64,000 nt of DNA from Lepidurus packardi (taxonomy: Eukaryota > Arthropoda > Branchiopoda > Notostraca > Triopsidae). Every line of letters begins with the position of its first letter. Position 1 is the stretch's first letter. Shown one piece after another: positions 1 through 10,869 of this stretch. The stretch spans positions 2,810,565 through 2,874,564 of the forward strand of contig JAKZAN010000001.1 in NCBI GenBank assembly GCA_023053545.1. The letters run 5' to 3'. A model generated the notes under the pieces. The model was not told the origin of the DNA. It made no database searches and saw only the letters and a program-made list of their open reading frames with translations. The position numbers and the translations under genes are program-made.

Positions 1-611
1 ATTCATGAATTAAGTCCGTAGTTCATGAAATAAGTCAGTAATTCGATAATTAAGTCAGGAATTCATGAATTAAGTCAGTTATTCAATAATGAAATCAGAA
101 ATTAATTAAGTTATGTTATGAATTAATTAATTAAGTCAGGAATTCATGAATTAAGTCAGCAATTCAATAATTAAATCAGAAATTAATTATTTATGTTATG
201 AATTAATTAATTAAGTCAGTAATTCATGAATTAAGTCCGTAATTCAAGAATTAAGTCCGTAATTCATGAGTTAAGTCCGTAATTCATGAATTAAGTCAGT
301 AATTCATGAATTAAGTCAGTAATTCATGAATTAAGTCAGTAATTCATGAATTAAGTCAGTAATTCATGAATTAAGTCATTAATTCATGAATTAAATCAGT
401 AATTCATGAATTAAGTCAGTAATTCATGAATTAAGTCCGTAATTCATGAAATAAGTCAGTAATTCAATAATTAAGTCCGTAATTCTTGAATTAAGTCAGT
501 AATTCAATAATTCAATCAGAAATTAATTATTTATGTTATGAATTAATTAATTAAATCAGTAATTCATGAATTAAGTCAGTAAATCATGAATTAAGTCAGC
601 AATTCATAAAC

Positions 612-3600
612 TAAGTCAGTAATTCATGAATTTAGTCAGTTTTTAATGAATTAAGTCAGTAATTCATGAATTAAGTCCGTAGTTCATGAAATAAGTCAGT
701 AATTAAATAATTAAGTCAGGAATTCATGAATTAAGTCAGTAATTCATTAATTAAGTCAGTAATTCACGAAATAAGTCAGTATTTCATGAATTAAGTCAGT
801 AATTCATGAATTAAGTCCGTAGTTCATGAAATAAGTCAGTAATTCGATAATTAAGTCAGGAATTCATGAATTAAGTCAGTAATTCAATAATGAAATCAGA
901 AATTAATTAAGTTATGTTCTGAATTAATTAATTAAGTCAGTAATTCATGAATTAAGTCAGTAATTCAATAATGAAATCAGAAATTAATTATTTATGTTAT
1001 GAATTAATTAATTAAGTCAGTAATTCATGAATTAAGTCCGTAATTCATGAATTAAGTCCGTAATTCATGAATTAAGTCCGTAATTCATGAATTAAGTCAG
1101 TAATTCATGAATTAAGCCAGTAATTCATTAATTAAGTCAGTAAATCATGAAATAAGTCTGTAATTCATAAACTAAGTCAGTAATTCATGAATTAAGTCAG
1201 TAATTCATGAATTAAGTCAGTAATTCATGAATTAAGTCATTAATTCATGAATTAAATCAGTAATTCATGAATTAAGTCAGGAATTCATGAATTAAGTCCC
1301 TAATTCATGAAATAAGTCAGTAATTCAATAATTAAGTCAGGAATTCATGAATTAAGTCAATAATTCAATAATTCAATCAGAAATTAATTATTTATGTTAT
1401 GAATTAATTAATTAAGTCAGTAATTCATGAATTAAGTCCGTAATTCATGAATTATGTCCGTAATTCATGAATTAAGTCAGTAATTCATAAATTAAGTCAG
1501 TAATTCATGAATTAAGTCAGTAATTCATGAACTAAGTCAGTAATTCATGAATTAAGTCAGTAATTCATGAATTAAATCAGTAATTCATGAATTAAGTCAG
1601 CAATTCATTAATTAAATCAGTAATTCATGAATTAAGTCAGTAATTCAATAATTAAGTCAGGAATTCATGAATTAAGTCAATAATTCAATAATTCAATCAG
1701 AAATTAATTATTTATGTTATGAATTAATTAATTAAGTCAGTAATTCATGAATTAAGTCCGTAATTCATGAATTATGTCCGTAATTCATGAATTAAGTCAG
1801 TAATTCATAAATTAAGTCAGTAATTCATGAATTAAGTCAGTAATTCATGAACTAAGTCAGTAATTCATGAATTAAGTCAGTAATTCATGAATTAAATCAG
1901 TAATTCATGAATTAAGTCAGCAATTCATTAATTAAATCAGTAATTCATGAATTAAGTCAGTAATTCATGAATTTAGTCAGGAATTCATGAATTAAGTCAG
2001 TAATTCAATAATTAAATCAGAAAATAATTATTTATGTTAGGAATTAATTAATTAATTCAGTAATTCATGAGTTAAGTCCGTAATTCATGAATTAATTAAC
2101 TAAGTCAGTAATTCATGAATTAAGTCCGTAGTTCATGAAATATGTCAGTAATTCATGAATTAAGTCAGTAATTCATGAATTAAGTCATTAATTCATGAAT
2201 TAAATCAGTAATTCATGAATTAAGTCAGGAATTCATGAATTAAGTCCGTAATTCATGAAATAAGTCAGTAATTCAATAATTAAGTCAGGAATTCATGAAT
2301 TAAGTCAATAATTCAATAATTCAATCAGAAATTAATTATTTATGTTATGAATTAATTAATTAAGTCAGTAATTCATGAATTAAGTCCGTAATTCATGAAT
2401 TATGTCCGTAATTCATGAATTAAGTCAGTAATTCATAAATTAAGTCAGTAATTCATGAATTAAGTCAGTAATTCATGAACTAAGTCAGTAATTCATGAAT
2501 TAAGTCAGTAATTCATGAATTAAATCAGTAATTCATGAATTAAGTCAGCAATTCATTAATTAAATCAGTAATTCATGAATTAAGTCAGTAATTCATGAAT
2601 TTAGTCAGTATTTAATGAATTAAGTCAGTAATTCATGAATTAAGTCAGTAATTCATGAATTAAGTCCGTAGTTCATGAAATAAGTCAGTAATTCGATAAT
2701 TAAGTCAGTAATTCATGAATTTAGTCAGTTTTTAATGAATTAAGTCAGTAATTCATGAATTAAGTCCGTAGTTCATGAAATAAGTCAGTAATTAAATAAT
2801 TAAGTCAGGAATTCATGAATTAAGTCAGTAATTCATTAATTAAGTCAGTAATTCACGAAATAAGTCAGTATTTCATGAATTAAGTCAGTAATTCATGAAT
2901 TAAGTCCGTAGTTCATGAAATAAGTCAGTAATTCGATAATTAAGTCAGGAATTCATGAATTAAGTCAGTAATTCAATAATGAAATCAGAAATTAATTAAG
3001 TTATGTTCTGAATTAATTAATTAAGTCAGTAATTCATGAATTAAGTCAGTAATTCAATAATGAAATCAGAAATTAATTATTTATGTTATGAATTAATTAA
3101 TTAAGTCAGTAATTCATGAATTAAGTCCGTAATTCATGAATTAAGTCCGTAATTCATGAATTAAGTCCGTAATTCATGAATTAAGTCAGTAATTCATGAA
3201 TTAAGCCAGTAATTCATTAATTAAGTCAGTAAATCATGAAATAAGTCTGTAATTCATAAACTAAGTCAGTAATTCATGAATTAAGTCAGTAATTCATGAA
3301 TTAAGTCAGTAATTCATGAATTAAGTCATTAATTCATGAATTAAATCAGTAATTCATGAATTAAGTCAGGAATTCATGAATTAAGTCCCTAATTCATGAA
3401 ATAAGTCAGTAATTCAATAATTAAGTCAGGAATTCATGAATTAAGTCAATAATTCAATAATTCAATCAGAAATTAATTATTTATGTTATGAATTAATTAA
3501 TTAAGTCAGTAATTCATGAATTAAGTCCGTAATTCATGAATTATGTCCGTAATTCATGAATTAAGTCAGTAATTCATAAATTAAGTCAGTAATTCATGAA

Positions 3601-4789
3601 TTAAGTCAGTAATTCATGAACTAAGTCAGTAATTCATGAATTAAGTCAGTAATTCATGAATTAAATCAGTAATTCATGAATTAAGTCAGCAATTCATTAA
3701 TTAAATCAGTAATTCATGAATTAAGTCAGTAATTCAATAATTAAGTCAGGAATTCATGAATTAAGTCAATAATTCAATAATTCAATCAGAAATTAATTAT
3801 TTATGTTATGAATTAATTAATTAAGTCAGTAATTCATGAATTAAGTCCGTAATTCATGAATTATGTCCGTAATTCATGAATTAAGTCAGTAATTCATAAA
3901 TTAAGTCAGTAATTCATGAATTAAGTCAGTAATTCATGAACTAAGTCAGTAATTCATGAATTAAGTCAGTAATTCATGAATTAAATCAGTAATTCATGAA
4001 TTAAGTCAGCAATTCATTAATTAAATCAGTAATTCATGAATTAAGTCAGTAATTCATGAATTTAGTCAGGAATTCATGAATTAAGTCAGTAATTCAATAA
4101 TTAAATCAGAAAATAATTATTTATGTTAGGAATTAATTAATTAATTCAGTAATTCATGAGTTAAGTCCGTAATTCATGAATTAATTAACTAAGTCAGTAA
4201 TTCATGAATTAAGTCCGTAGTTCATGAAATATGTCAGTAATTCATGAATTAAGTCAGTAATTCATGAATTAAGTCATTAATTCATGAATTAAATCAGTAA
4301 TTCATGAATTAAGTCAGGAATTCATGAATTAAGTCCGTAATTCATGAAATAAGTCAGTAATTCAATAATTAAGTCAGGAATTCATGAATTAAGTCAATAA
4401 TTCAATAATTCAATCAGAAATTAATTATTTATGTTATGAATTAATTAATTAAGTCAGTAATTCATGAATTAAGTCCGTAATTCATGAATTATGTCCGTAA
4501 TTCATGAATTAAGTCAGTAATTCATAAATTAAGTCAGTAATTCATGAATTAAGTCAGTAATTCATGAACTAAGTCAGTAATTCATGAATTAAGTCAGTAA
4601 TTCATGAATTAAATCAGTAATTCATGAATTAAGTCAGCAATTCATTAATTAAATCAGTAATTCATGAATTAAGTCAGTAATTCATGAATTTAGTCAGTAT
4701 TTAATGAATTAAGTCAGTAATTCATGAATTAAGTCAGTAATTCATGAATTAAGTCCGTAGTTCATGAAATAAGTCAGTAATTCGATAAT
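612..4789. repeat. 2089-bp tandem duplication inside the satellite
   Basis: Rare monomer variants recur at a constant offset of 2089 bp. Examples are the ttatgttct variant near 912 and 3001, the aagccag variant near 1113 and 3202, and the tagtcagtat unit at 2602 and 4691. The first copy runs from about 612 to 2700 and the second from about 2701 to 4789. The copies matched wherever they were compared. 2089 is not a multiple of 20, so the block carries irregular-length units and was copied as a whole. Boundaries are approximate because they sit inside repeats. Confidence 0.85.
1321..1960. repeat. 320-bp tandem duplication (two copies)
   Basis: The 16-monomer segment 1321-1640 is repeated directly at 1641-1960, with the same order of variant monomers (ataattcaat, gttatgaatt, ttatgtccgt, cataaattaa, ctaagtcag). 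The pair is present again in the second copy of the surrounding 2089-bp duplication, near 3410-4050. The 320-bp event therefore came before the 2089-bp one. Confidence 0.85.
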
Positions 4790-5127
4790 TAAGTCAGGAA
4801 TTCATGAATTAAGTCAGTAATTCAATAATTAAATCAGAAAATAATTATTTATGTTAGGAATTAATTAATTAATTCAGTAATTCATGAATTAAGTCCGTAA
4901 TTCATGAATTAATTAACTAAGTCAGTAATTCATGAATTAAGTCAGGAATTCATGAATTAAGTCAGTAATTCAATAATTAAATCAGAAAATAATTATTTAT
5001 GTTAGGAATTAATTAATTAATTCAGTAATTCATGAATTAAGTCCGTAATTCATGAATTAATTAACTAAGTCAGTAATTCATGAATTAAGTCCGTAATTCA
5101 TGAATTAATTAACTAAGTCAGTAATTC

Positions 5128-7560
5128 ATGAATTGGGGCAACCTAAGATCCTACATGTTGTCAAGGCTACTGAGTGCACGCTCGATGTTCTCGAACCTCT
5201 CAGACCCACAGGCGGTTGACACAGCGGTCGGAGCGCTCACCACGACCATTCAAGAGGCAATGCACATGCACATACCAACAAAATCAGATTTAACCCGGAT
5301 TAAGCCGTGGTGGAATGGAGAACTTCGCAGACTGAGAAAGGAAGCTTCAGCAGCGCTTCGGCTGTATCGCGCCGACAGGAATCCACAAAGCGAAAAGGTT
5401 TGGAAAACAGAACGTAACCTCTACCGCAAGCAAACCAGAGATCGGAAAGAACAATTTTGGATGGCGCAGATGAAGTCCTCTAGTTGTAAGACGTTATGGA
5501 ACCTAGATCGATACCTGCGATCTAATAGCAACAACCGATTCGAACAATTAAAGCAAGCAGATGGCAACCCTTTTCCTGACGTCAAATCCAAACTTAACTG
5601 CATGGCAACAAGCTTACTGAATGGGGTACCAGCTGACGGTACAGACAGGCCTGAAAAGTCGTCGCGTCATAAGATCATATCTAAGCAATTGAGAGCATCC
5701 ACTTCTGACGCGGAGTTTTCCTTTGGGGAAATTACGGAGATTTTAAACGATCTACGACCCAACAAGGCGGCAGGAATGGACAACATACAGGCTATAGTCC
5801 TAAAAAGCACCTGGAAAATCATCGGTCCATATGTCCTGAACATCTTCAACGCTTCTCTTAGGATAGGTCACTACCCTAATGCGTGGAAGACAGCAAAAAT
5901 CATTCCACTCCCCAAGCCTGGAAAACCAAGTTACGAGAACGCCAAGAGCTTTCGTCCCATATCTCTCCTCCCAGTACTGGGGAAGTTATTAGAGAAAGCA
6001 ATCGCAAATCGCCTCAAAGCGATTCTAACGGAAAACAACGCGCTGTCTGACATGCAATGGGGATGCAGACCTGGCAGATCCACGACAGACGCGCTGGTCA
6101 ATTTCACGGATTCGGTGCTCCAGAGCTTCGAAAATAGAAAGGTTCACACCGCGCTTCTACTCGACATAACGGGAGCCTTCGACAACGTCAACCATGCTAA
6201 ACTCATTCAAGAACTTCGGAAACTTAAGACCCCAGGCAACATAGTTTTGTGGATCGAAAGCTTCCTGAAACGCCGAAAATATTTCGTGGTCTTCAGAGAT
6301 GACCAAAGCGATTTATTTTCATTAGCAAAAGGCGTACCTCAGGGATCACCGCTTTCTCCTCTACTGTTCTTGGTGTACTTCGACAGCGCGTTGAGTATCA
6401 TTAAAAGGAAGCGCCTAAATGTGCAGGCTTTTGTAGACGATCTCCTCCTTCACACGTCTGGTACCTCAAGTGAAACGAATGTTAAGCTGTTAGCCAACAA
6501 CCTCAGCACACTCGTGAAGTGGGGGAAAAGGCTACATTTAGAGTTCGCAGAAAACAAAACTGAGCTAATCCACTTCTCCCGTAGACACAGGAAAGAAACG
6601 GCGCCGCTAAAATGGAACAATACTATCGTACACCCAAAAGTCTCTGTGAGATACCTTGGCCTGATTTATGATAGTCGGCTAACCTGGAAACATCACGCTA
6701 ACCATCAGGCAGCGCAGTGCTCCATGGCTCTTCAAGGGATGTCATCGCTGACTAAATTCTCAAGATCTGTTGAATGCAGACAGCTTCGCTCCATCTTCCA
6801 AGCATCAGTCCTGGCAAAAGCGCGGTATGCTTACCCCGCATGGTGTAACATTTCCACAGCCATGCTCAAACCCCTTGCCCACATCTATAGAAGGGGCCTG
6901 CTATCTATAACAGGTGCCCTTTCAACGACTCCCACTTCAGCCTTAGAGGTGGAGACGGAGCTGTTACCATTCGATCTGCTTCTTCAGAAAACTGCAGCCA
7001 AGTATTACGCCTCAAGGAAATGGACTGAGTGGCCTATCCCTGAAGTCATTCCAAAGCGTAAACGGTACACCAAGTGCCTAGAGAGAGCAAGGCAGTTTGC
7101 GGCTAAAGCCTGGTCGTCTCCGCCTGAATCACTAAAAGTGGCTGTGATAGGCATCGAACGCTCAGTTATGGATCAGTGGTTAACCCGATGGGGTACGTGT
7201 AAGAGTCCACTTCATGATTTGCTAACAAATCCTGGAAATCGAGGTATCACGTACACGAACCTCCCTCGAAGCACAATTTCAAAAATCATCCAACTACGAA
7301 CTACGCATTTCCCCACCAAGACCTACCTTAAACGTATTAAGAGAACTGATTCTGACCTGTGTACATGCCACGACCAAGATAGACAAGACCTCTCTCACCT
7401 CCTCTTCCACTGCCGTAAACTAAACAAGGAAAGAGCTATCCTCCTTCGCGAACTTAGCAGATCAAAAATCCACTTCAACGCCAGAGAAATGCTATCGAGA
7501 GAGAAGGCCTTTCCCGCCATCGTCACCTTCTTCAGGCAGGCAGTGAAAGTATGCGATTGA
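5128..7560 (+). CDS. Non-LTR ORF2 fragment: reverse transcriptase with C-terminal zinc knuckle, started by a satellite ATG
   Basis: The frame is open for 810 codons. The first two codons (ATG AAT) come from the satellite monomer; the element proper begins about codon 3 and lacks the endonuclease domain. Reverse transcriptase occupies roughly residues 255-510. It has FRPISLLPVLGKLLEK (275-290), the LLLDITGAFD block (344-352), KGVPQGSPLSPLL (401-413) and catalytic FVDD at 435-438, where FADD or YADD is the commoner form. A C-x1-C-x9-H-x4-C knuckle lies at 745-762, as in R1, Jockey and I-type elements. No RNase H domain was recognised. Without the endonuclease this copy cannot retrotranspose on its own by the usual route. 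Whether the fused frame is transcribed or translated is unknown. Clade assignment within the Jockey/R1/I group is uncertain. Confidence 0.9.
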   Translation: MNWGNLRSYMLSRLLSARSMFSNLSDPQAVDTAVGALTTTIQEAMHMHIPTKSDLTRIKPWWNGELRRLRKEASAALRLYRADRNPQSEKVWKTERNLYRKQTRDRKEQFWMAQMKSSSCKTLWNLDRYLRSNSNNRFEQLKQADGNPFPDVKSKLNCMATSLLNGVPADGTDRPEKSSRHKIISKQLRASTSDAEFSFGEITEILNDLRPNKAAGMDNIQAIVLKSTWKIIGPYVLNIFNASLRIGHYPNAWKTAKIIPLPKPGKPSYENAKSFRPISLLPVLGKLLEKAIANRLKAILTENNALSDMQWGCRPGRSTTDALVNFTDSVLQSFENRKVHTALLLDITGAFDNVNHAKLIQELRKLKTPGNIVLWIESFLKRRKYFVVFRDDQSDLFSLAKGVPQGSPLSPLLFLVYFDSALSIIKRKRLNVQAFVDDLLLHTSGTSSETNVKLLANNLSTLVKWGKRLHLEFAENKTELIHFSRRHRKETAPLKWNNTIVHPKVSVRYLGLIYDSRLTWKHHANHQAAQCSMALQGMSSLTKFSRSVECRQLRSIFQASVLAKARYAYPAWCNISTAMLKPLAHIYRRGLLSITGALSTTPTSALEVETELLPFDLLLQKTAAKYYASRKWTEWPIPEVIPKRKRYTKCLERARQFAAKAWSSPPESLKVAVIGIERSVMDQWLTRWGTCKSPLHDLLTNPGNRGITYTNLPRSTISKIIQLRTTHFPTKTYLKRIKRTDSDLCTCHDQDRQDLSHLLFHCRKLNKERAILLRELSRSKIHFNAREMLSREKAFPAIVTFFRQAVKVCD

Positions 7561-7789
7561 CACAATCAAAGAGCGATGTTTTGTTTCCCTTCCCTCCTTA
7601 CCCCCTGTTCCCTTTTCCCGTACACACCCCCCCCCCCTGACAGGGTAGTATCTTGATGACTACCCGATATGGGACCCTTGTGCTGGAATTATTGACAATG
7701 CATGTAAAAATCGTATGCTTGAAATACAGCGAACGGCAATAGGCGCGAGCCTACGCCGGTATAAAGGAAAAAAAAAAAAAAAAAAAAAA
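5135..7789 (+). mobile_element. Non-LTR retrotransposon (R1/Jockey-like), copy 1, 5'-truncated
   Basis: This is a LINE-type insertion in the satellite. Its body is nearly identical to copy 2 at 28436-31877 but starts about 0.8 kb further in, so ORF1 and the endonuclease domain are missing. It ends in a run of 22 A residues (7768-7789). The 12-bp sequence aattcatgaatt lies on both sides (5123-5134 and 7788-7799), consistent with a target-site duplication. Because that 12-mer is also the satellite palindrome, this evidence is weaker than it would be in unique DNA. 5' truncation, poly(A) and a short duplication are typical of target-primed reverse transcription. Confidence 0.93.
7561..7789 (+). 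other. Non-LTR copy 1 3' UTR with hairpin and poly(A)
   Basis: The 3' UTR after the TGA stop contains a C-rich tract near 7626-7638 and a perfect 7-bp stem. GGGTAGT at 7643-7649 pairs with ACTACCC at 7659-7665 around a 9-nt loop. A GC-rich motif (ggcgcgagcctacgcc) follows, then the poly(A) run. The hairpin is unchanged in copy 2. In related elements, 3' UTR structure is recognised by the element's own reverse transcriptase; that role is inferred here. Confidence 0.7.
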
Positions 7790-10284
7790 TTCATGAATTA
7801 AGTCCGTAGTTCATGAAATAAGTCAGTAATTCATGAATTAAGTCCGTAATTCATGAAATAAGTCAGTAATTCAATAATTAAGTCAGGAATTCATGAATTA
7901 AGTCCGTAATTCATGAATTAAGTCCGTAATTCATGAATTAAGTCCGTAATTCATGAATTAAGTCAGTAATTCATGAATTAAGTCAGCAATTCATGAATTA
8001 AGTCAGCAATTCATTAATTAAATCAGTATTTCATGAATTAAATCAGTAATTCATGAATTAAGTCAGCAATTCATTAATTAAATCAGTAATTCATGAATTA
8101 AGTCAGTAATTCATTAATTAAGTCAGTAATTCATGAATTAAGTCAGTAATTCATGAAGTAAGTCAGTAATTCATGAATTAAGTCAGTAATTCATGAATTA
8201 AGTCCGTAGTTCATGAAATAAGTCAGTAATTCAATAATTAAGTCAGGAATTCATGAATTAAGTCAGTAATTCAATAATTAAATCAGAAATTAATTATTTA
8301 TGTTAGGAATTAATTAACTAAGTCAGTAATTCATGAATTAAGTCCGTAGTTCTTGAAATAAGTCAGTAATTCATGAATTAAGTCCGTAATTCATGAATTA
8401 AGTCAGTAATTCATTAATTAAATCAGTAATTCATGAATTAAGTCAGTAATTCATTAATTAAGTCCGTAGTTCATGAAATAAGTCAGTAATTCGATAATTA
8501 AGTCAGGAATTCATGAATTAAGTCAGTAATTCAATAATTAAATCAGAAATTAATTATTTATGTTATGAATTAATTAATTAAGTCAGTAATTCATGAATTA
8601 AGTCCGTAATTCATGAGTTAAGTCCGTAATTCATGAATTAAGTCAGTAATTCATGAATTAAGTCAGTAATTCATGAATTAAGTCAGTAATTCATGAATTA
8701 GGTCATTAATTCATGAATTAAATCAGTAATTCATGAATTAAGTCAGTAATTCATGAATTAAGTCCGTAATTCATGAAATAAGTCAGTAATTCAATAATTA
8801 AGTCAGGAATTCTTGAATTAAGTCAGTAATTCAATAATTCAATCAGAAATTAATTATTTATGTTATGAATTAATTAATTAAATCAGTAATTCATGAATTA
8901 AGTCAGTAAATCATGAATTAAGTCAGCAATTCATAAACTAAGTCAGTAATTCATGAATTTAGTCAGTTTTTAATGAATTAAGTCAGTAATTCATGAATTA
9001 AGTCAGGAATTCATGAATTAAGTCCGTAATTCATGAATTAAGTCCGTAATTCATGAATTAAGTCCGTAATTCATGAATTAAGTCAGTAATTCATGAATTA
9101 AGTCAGCAATTCATGAATTAAGTCAGCAATTCATTAATTAAATCAGTATTTCATGAATTAAATCAGTAATTCATGAATTAAGTCAGCAATTCATTAATTA
9201 AATCAGTAATTCATGAATTAAGTCAGTAATTCATTAATTAAGTCAGTAATTCATGAATTAAGTCAGTAATTCATGAAGTAAGTCAGTAATTCATGAATTA
9301 AGTCAGTAATTCATGAATTAAGTCCGTAGTTCATGAAATAAGTCAGTAATTCAATAATTAAGTCAGGAATTCATGAATTAAGTCAGTAATTCAATAATTA
9401 AATCAGAAATTAATTATTTATGTTAGGAATTAATTAACTAAGTCAGTAATTCATGAATTAAGTCCGTAGTTCTTGAAATAAGTCAGTAATTCATGAATTA
9501 AGTCCGTAATTCATGAATTAAGTCAGTAATTCATTAATTAAATCAGTAATTCATGAATTAAGTCAGTAATTCATTAATTAAGTCCGTAGTTCATGAAATA
9601 AGTCAGTAATTCGATAATTAAGTCAGGAATTCATGAATTAAGTCAGTAATTCAATAATTAAATCAGAAATTAATTATTTATGTTATGAATTAATTAATTA
9701 AGTCAGTAATTCATGAATTAAGTCCGTAATTCATGAATAAAGTCCGTAATTCATGAGTTAAGTCCGTAATTCATGAATTAAGTCAGTAATTCATGAATTA
9801 AGTCAGTAATTCATGAATTAAGTCAGTAATTCATGAATTAAGTCATTAATTCATTAATTAAATCAGTAATTCATGAATTAAGTCAGTAATTCATGAATTA
9901 AGTCCGTAATTCATGAAATAAGTCAGTAATTCAATAATTAAGTCAGGAATTCTTGAATTAAGTCAGTAATTCAATAATTCAATCAGAAATTAATTATTTA
10001 TGTTATGAATTAATTAATTAAATCAGTAATTCATGAATTAAGTCAGTAAATCATGAATTAAGTCAGCAATTCATAAACTAAGTCAGTAATTCATGAATTT
10101 AGTCAGTTTTTAATGAATTAAGTCAGTAATTCATGAATTAAGTCAGTAATTCATGAATTAAGTCAGTAATTCATGAATTAAATCAGTAATTCATGAATTA
10201 AGTCAGCAATTCATTAATTAAATCAGTATTTCATGAATTAAATCAGTAATTCATGAATGAAGTCAGCAATTCATTAATTAAATC
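7790..10284. repeat. 20-bp satellite array, block 2
   Basis: The same 20-bp monomer family continues in the same orientation and in phase after the non-LTR insertion. The block ends at the 3' LTR of the minus-strand gypsy element. It is largely made of two copies of a segment of about 1.1 kb, 7881-9000 and 9001-10140. No gene is visible. Confidence 0.97.
7881..10140. repeat. 1120/1140-bp tandem duplication
   Basis: Segment 7881-9000 is repeated at 9001-10140. The agtccgtagttcttgaaata unit at 8341 recurs at 9461 (offset 1120). The agtcagtttttaatga unit at 8961 recurs at 10101 (offset 1140). The 20-bp difference is one extra monomer near 9721-9760 in the second copy. This fits unequal exchange in steps of one repeat unit. 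Confidence 0.85.
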
Positions 10285-10804
10285 TGTAGGAAACTGTTTT
10301 GGGCGATTAAATTGTTTTGAGCGGTTGGGCGGAAGGCTGTGAGTTCTTTTTTCGCTCAACGGTAAAATACCGTACAACTTTATTCAATATTTTCGTCGGT
10401 ACAAGTCGTGTCACTAAGTCAATAATTCACTAGGTCGTCCATACGTCACAAACGTTTTAACAAGATTGAAAACTATAACTTATACTAACTGGGCAGAGAG
10501 AAAAAGGGAGCGTAACAAATAGCGAGAGACTGAAAGCGACTGAGCGCGACCACCTTTCTAGCGGGGGAGAACAAGCGTTTATATACATGTTTGGCGTGGG
10601 ATCTGCTGAATGGGCTAAATTATAAACTGAGGGAATGTTCGGATGGACCGGATGCGTGAGAAGGAAATTAGCTAGTGATCTGACGCTCGGCATCCTGGAT
10701 ATGAGCTGAGAATTATAAGTCGGCGAAATATTGTCAAAATGTGGTCAGCGAAATGTGGTCTTGCTTAGTCATCGGGATTAAGTTTAAAATGATCGTTCTC
10801 CACA
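10285..10804 (-). repeat. 3' LTR of the env-bearing gypsy element
   Basis: This 520-bp direct repeat matches 19096-19614. On the minus strand it begins TGTGGAGAACG and ends TTTCCTACA. A TATATAAA box lies at about 10579-10587 and an AATAAA polyadenylation signal at 10379-10384, both read on the minus strand. That spacing suits a U3-R-U5 layout. The 78-codon open frame inside the LTR is not considered a gene. Confidence 0.93.
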
Positions 10805-10818
10805 TCGCATTCTTCTCT
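10805..10818 (-). promoter_or_regulatory. Candidate polypurine tract next to the 3' LTR
   Basis: On the minus strand the bases directly before the 3' LTR are purine-rich (AGAGAAGAATGCGA), where plus-strand DNA synthesis would be primed. The tract is shorter and less pure than many, so the exact extent is uncertain. Confidence 0.55.
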
Positions 10819-10869
10819 GAGGGACTACGTCCCGTAGTACAGGTTTTCTTATGGGCTAGGTGGGTGGGA

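Larger units (their letters stand above)
1..5122. repeat. 20-bp satellite array, block 1
   Basis: This is a continuous tandem array of a 20-bp monomer, consensus aattcatgaattaagtcagt. Each unit combines a perfect 12-bp palindrome (AATTCATGAATT) with an 8-bp spacer (aagtcagt). Common variants carry tccgt for tcagt (the main CpG source), aattcaata for aattcatga, or aaatcag for aagtcag. A derived AATTAATTA-rich cassette containing ttatgtta recurs every few hundred bases. Stop codons occur in all frames and no gene is visible. The block contains a 2089-bp tandem duplication and a nested 320-bp duplication. It ends where non-LTR copy 1 is inserted. Confidence 0.97.

Noticed and set aside
1..5122. 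CRISPR-like regular spacing
   Set aside because: There are no unique spacers between repeats; the spacer is part of the repeat. The surrounding elements are eukaryotic.
10457..10693. 78-codon frame in both gypsy LTRs (also 19267-19503)
   Set aside because: It lies in noncoding LTR sequence, appears twice only because the LTR is duplicated, has no recognisable domain, and overlaps the TATA box region.
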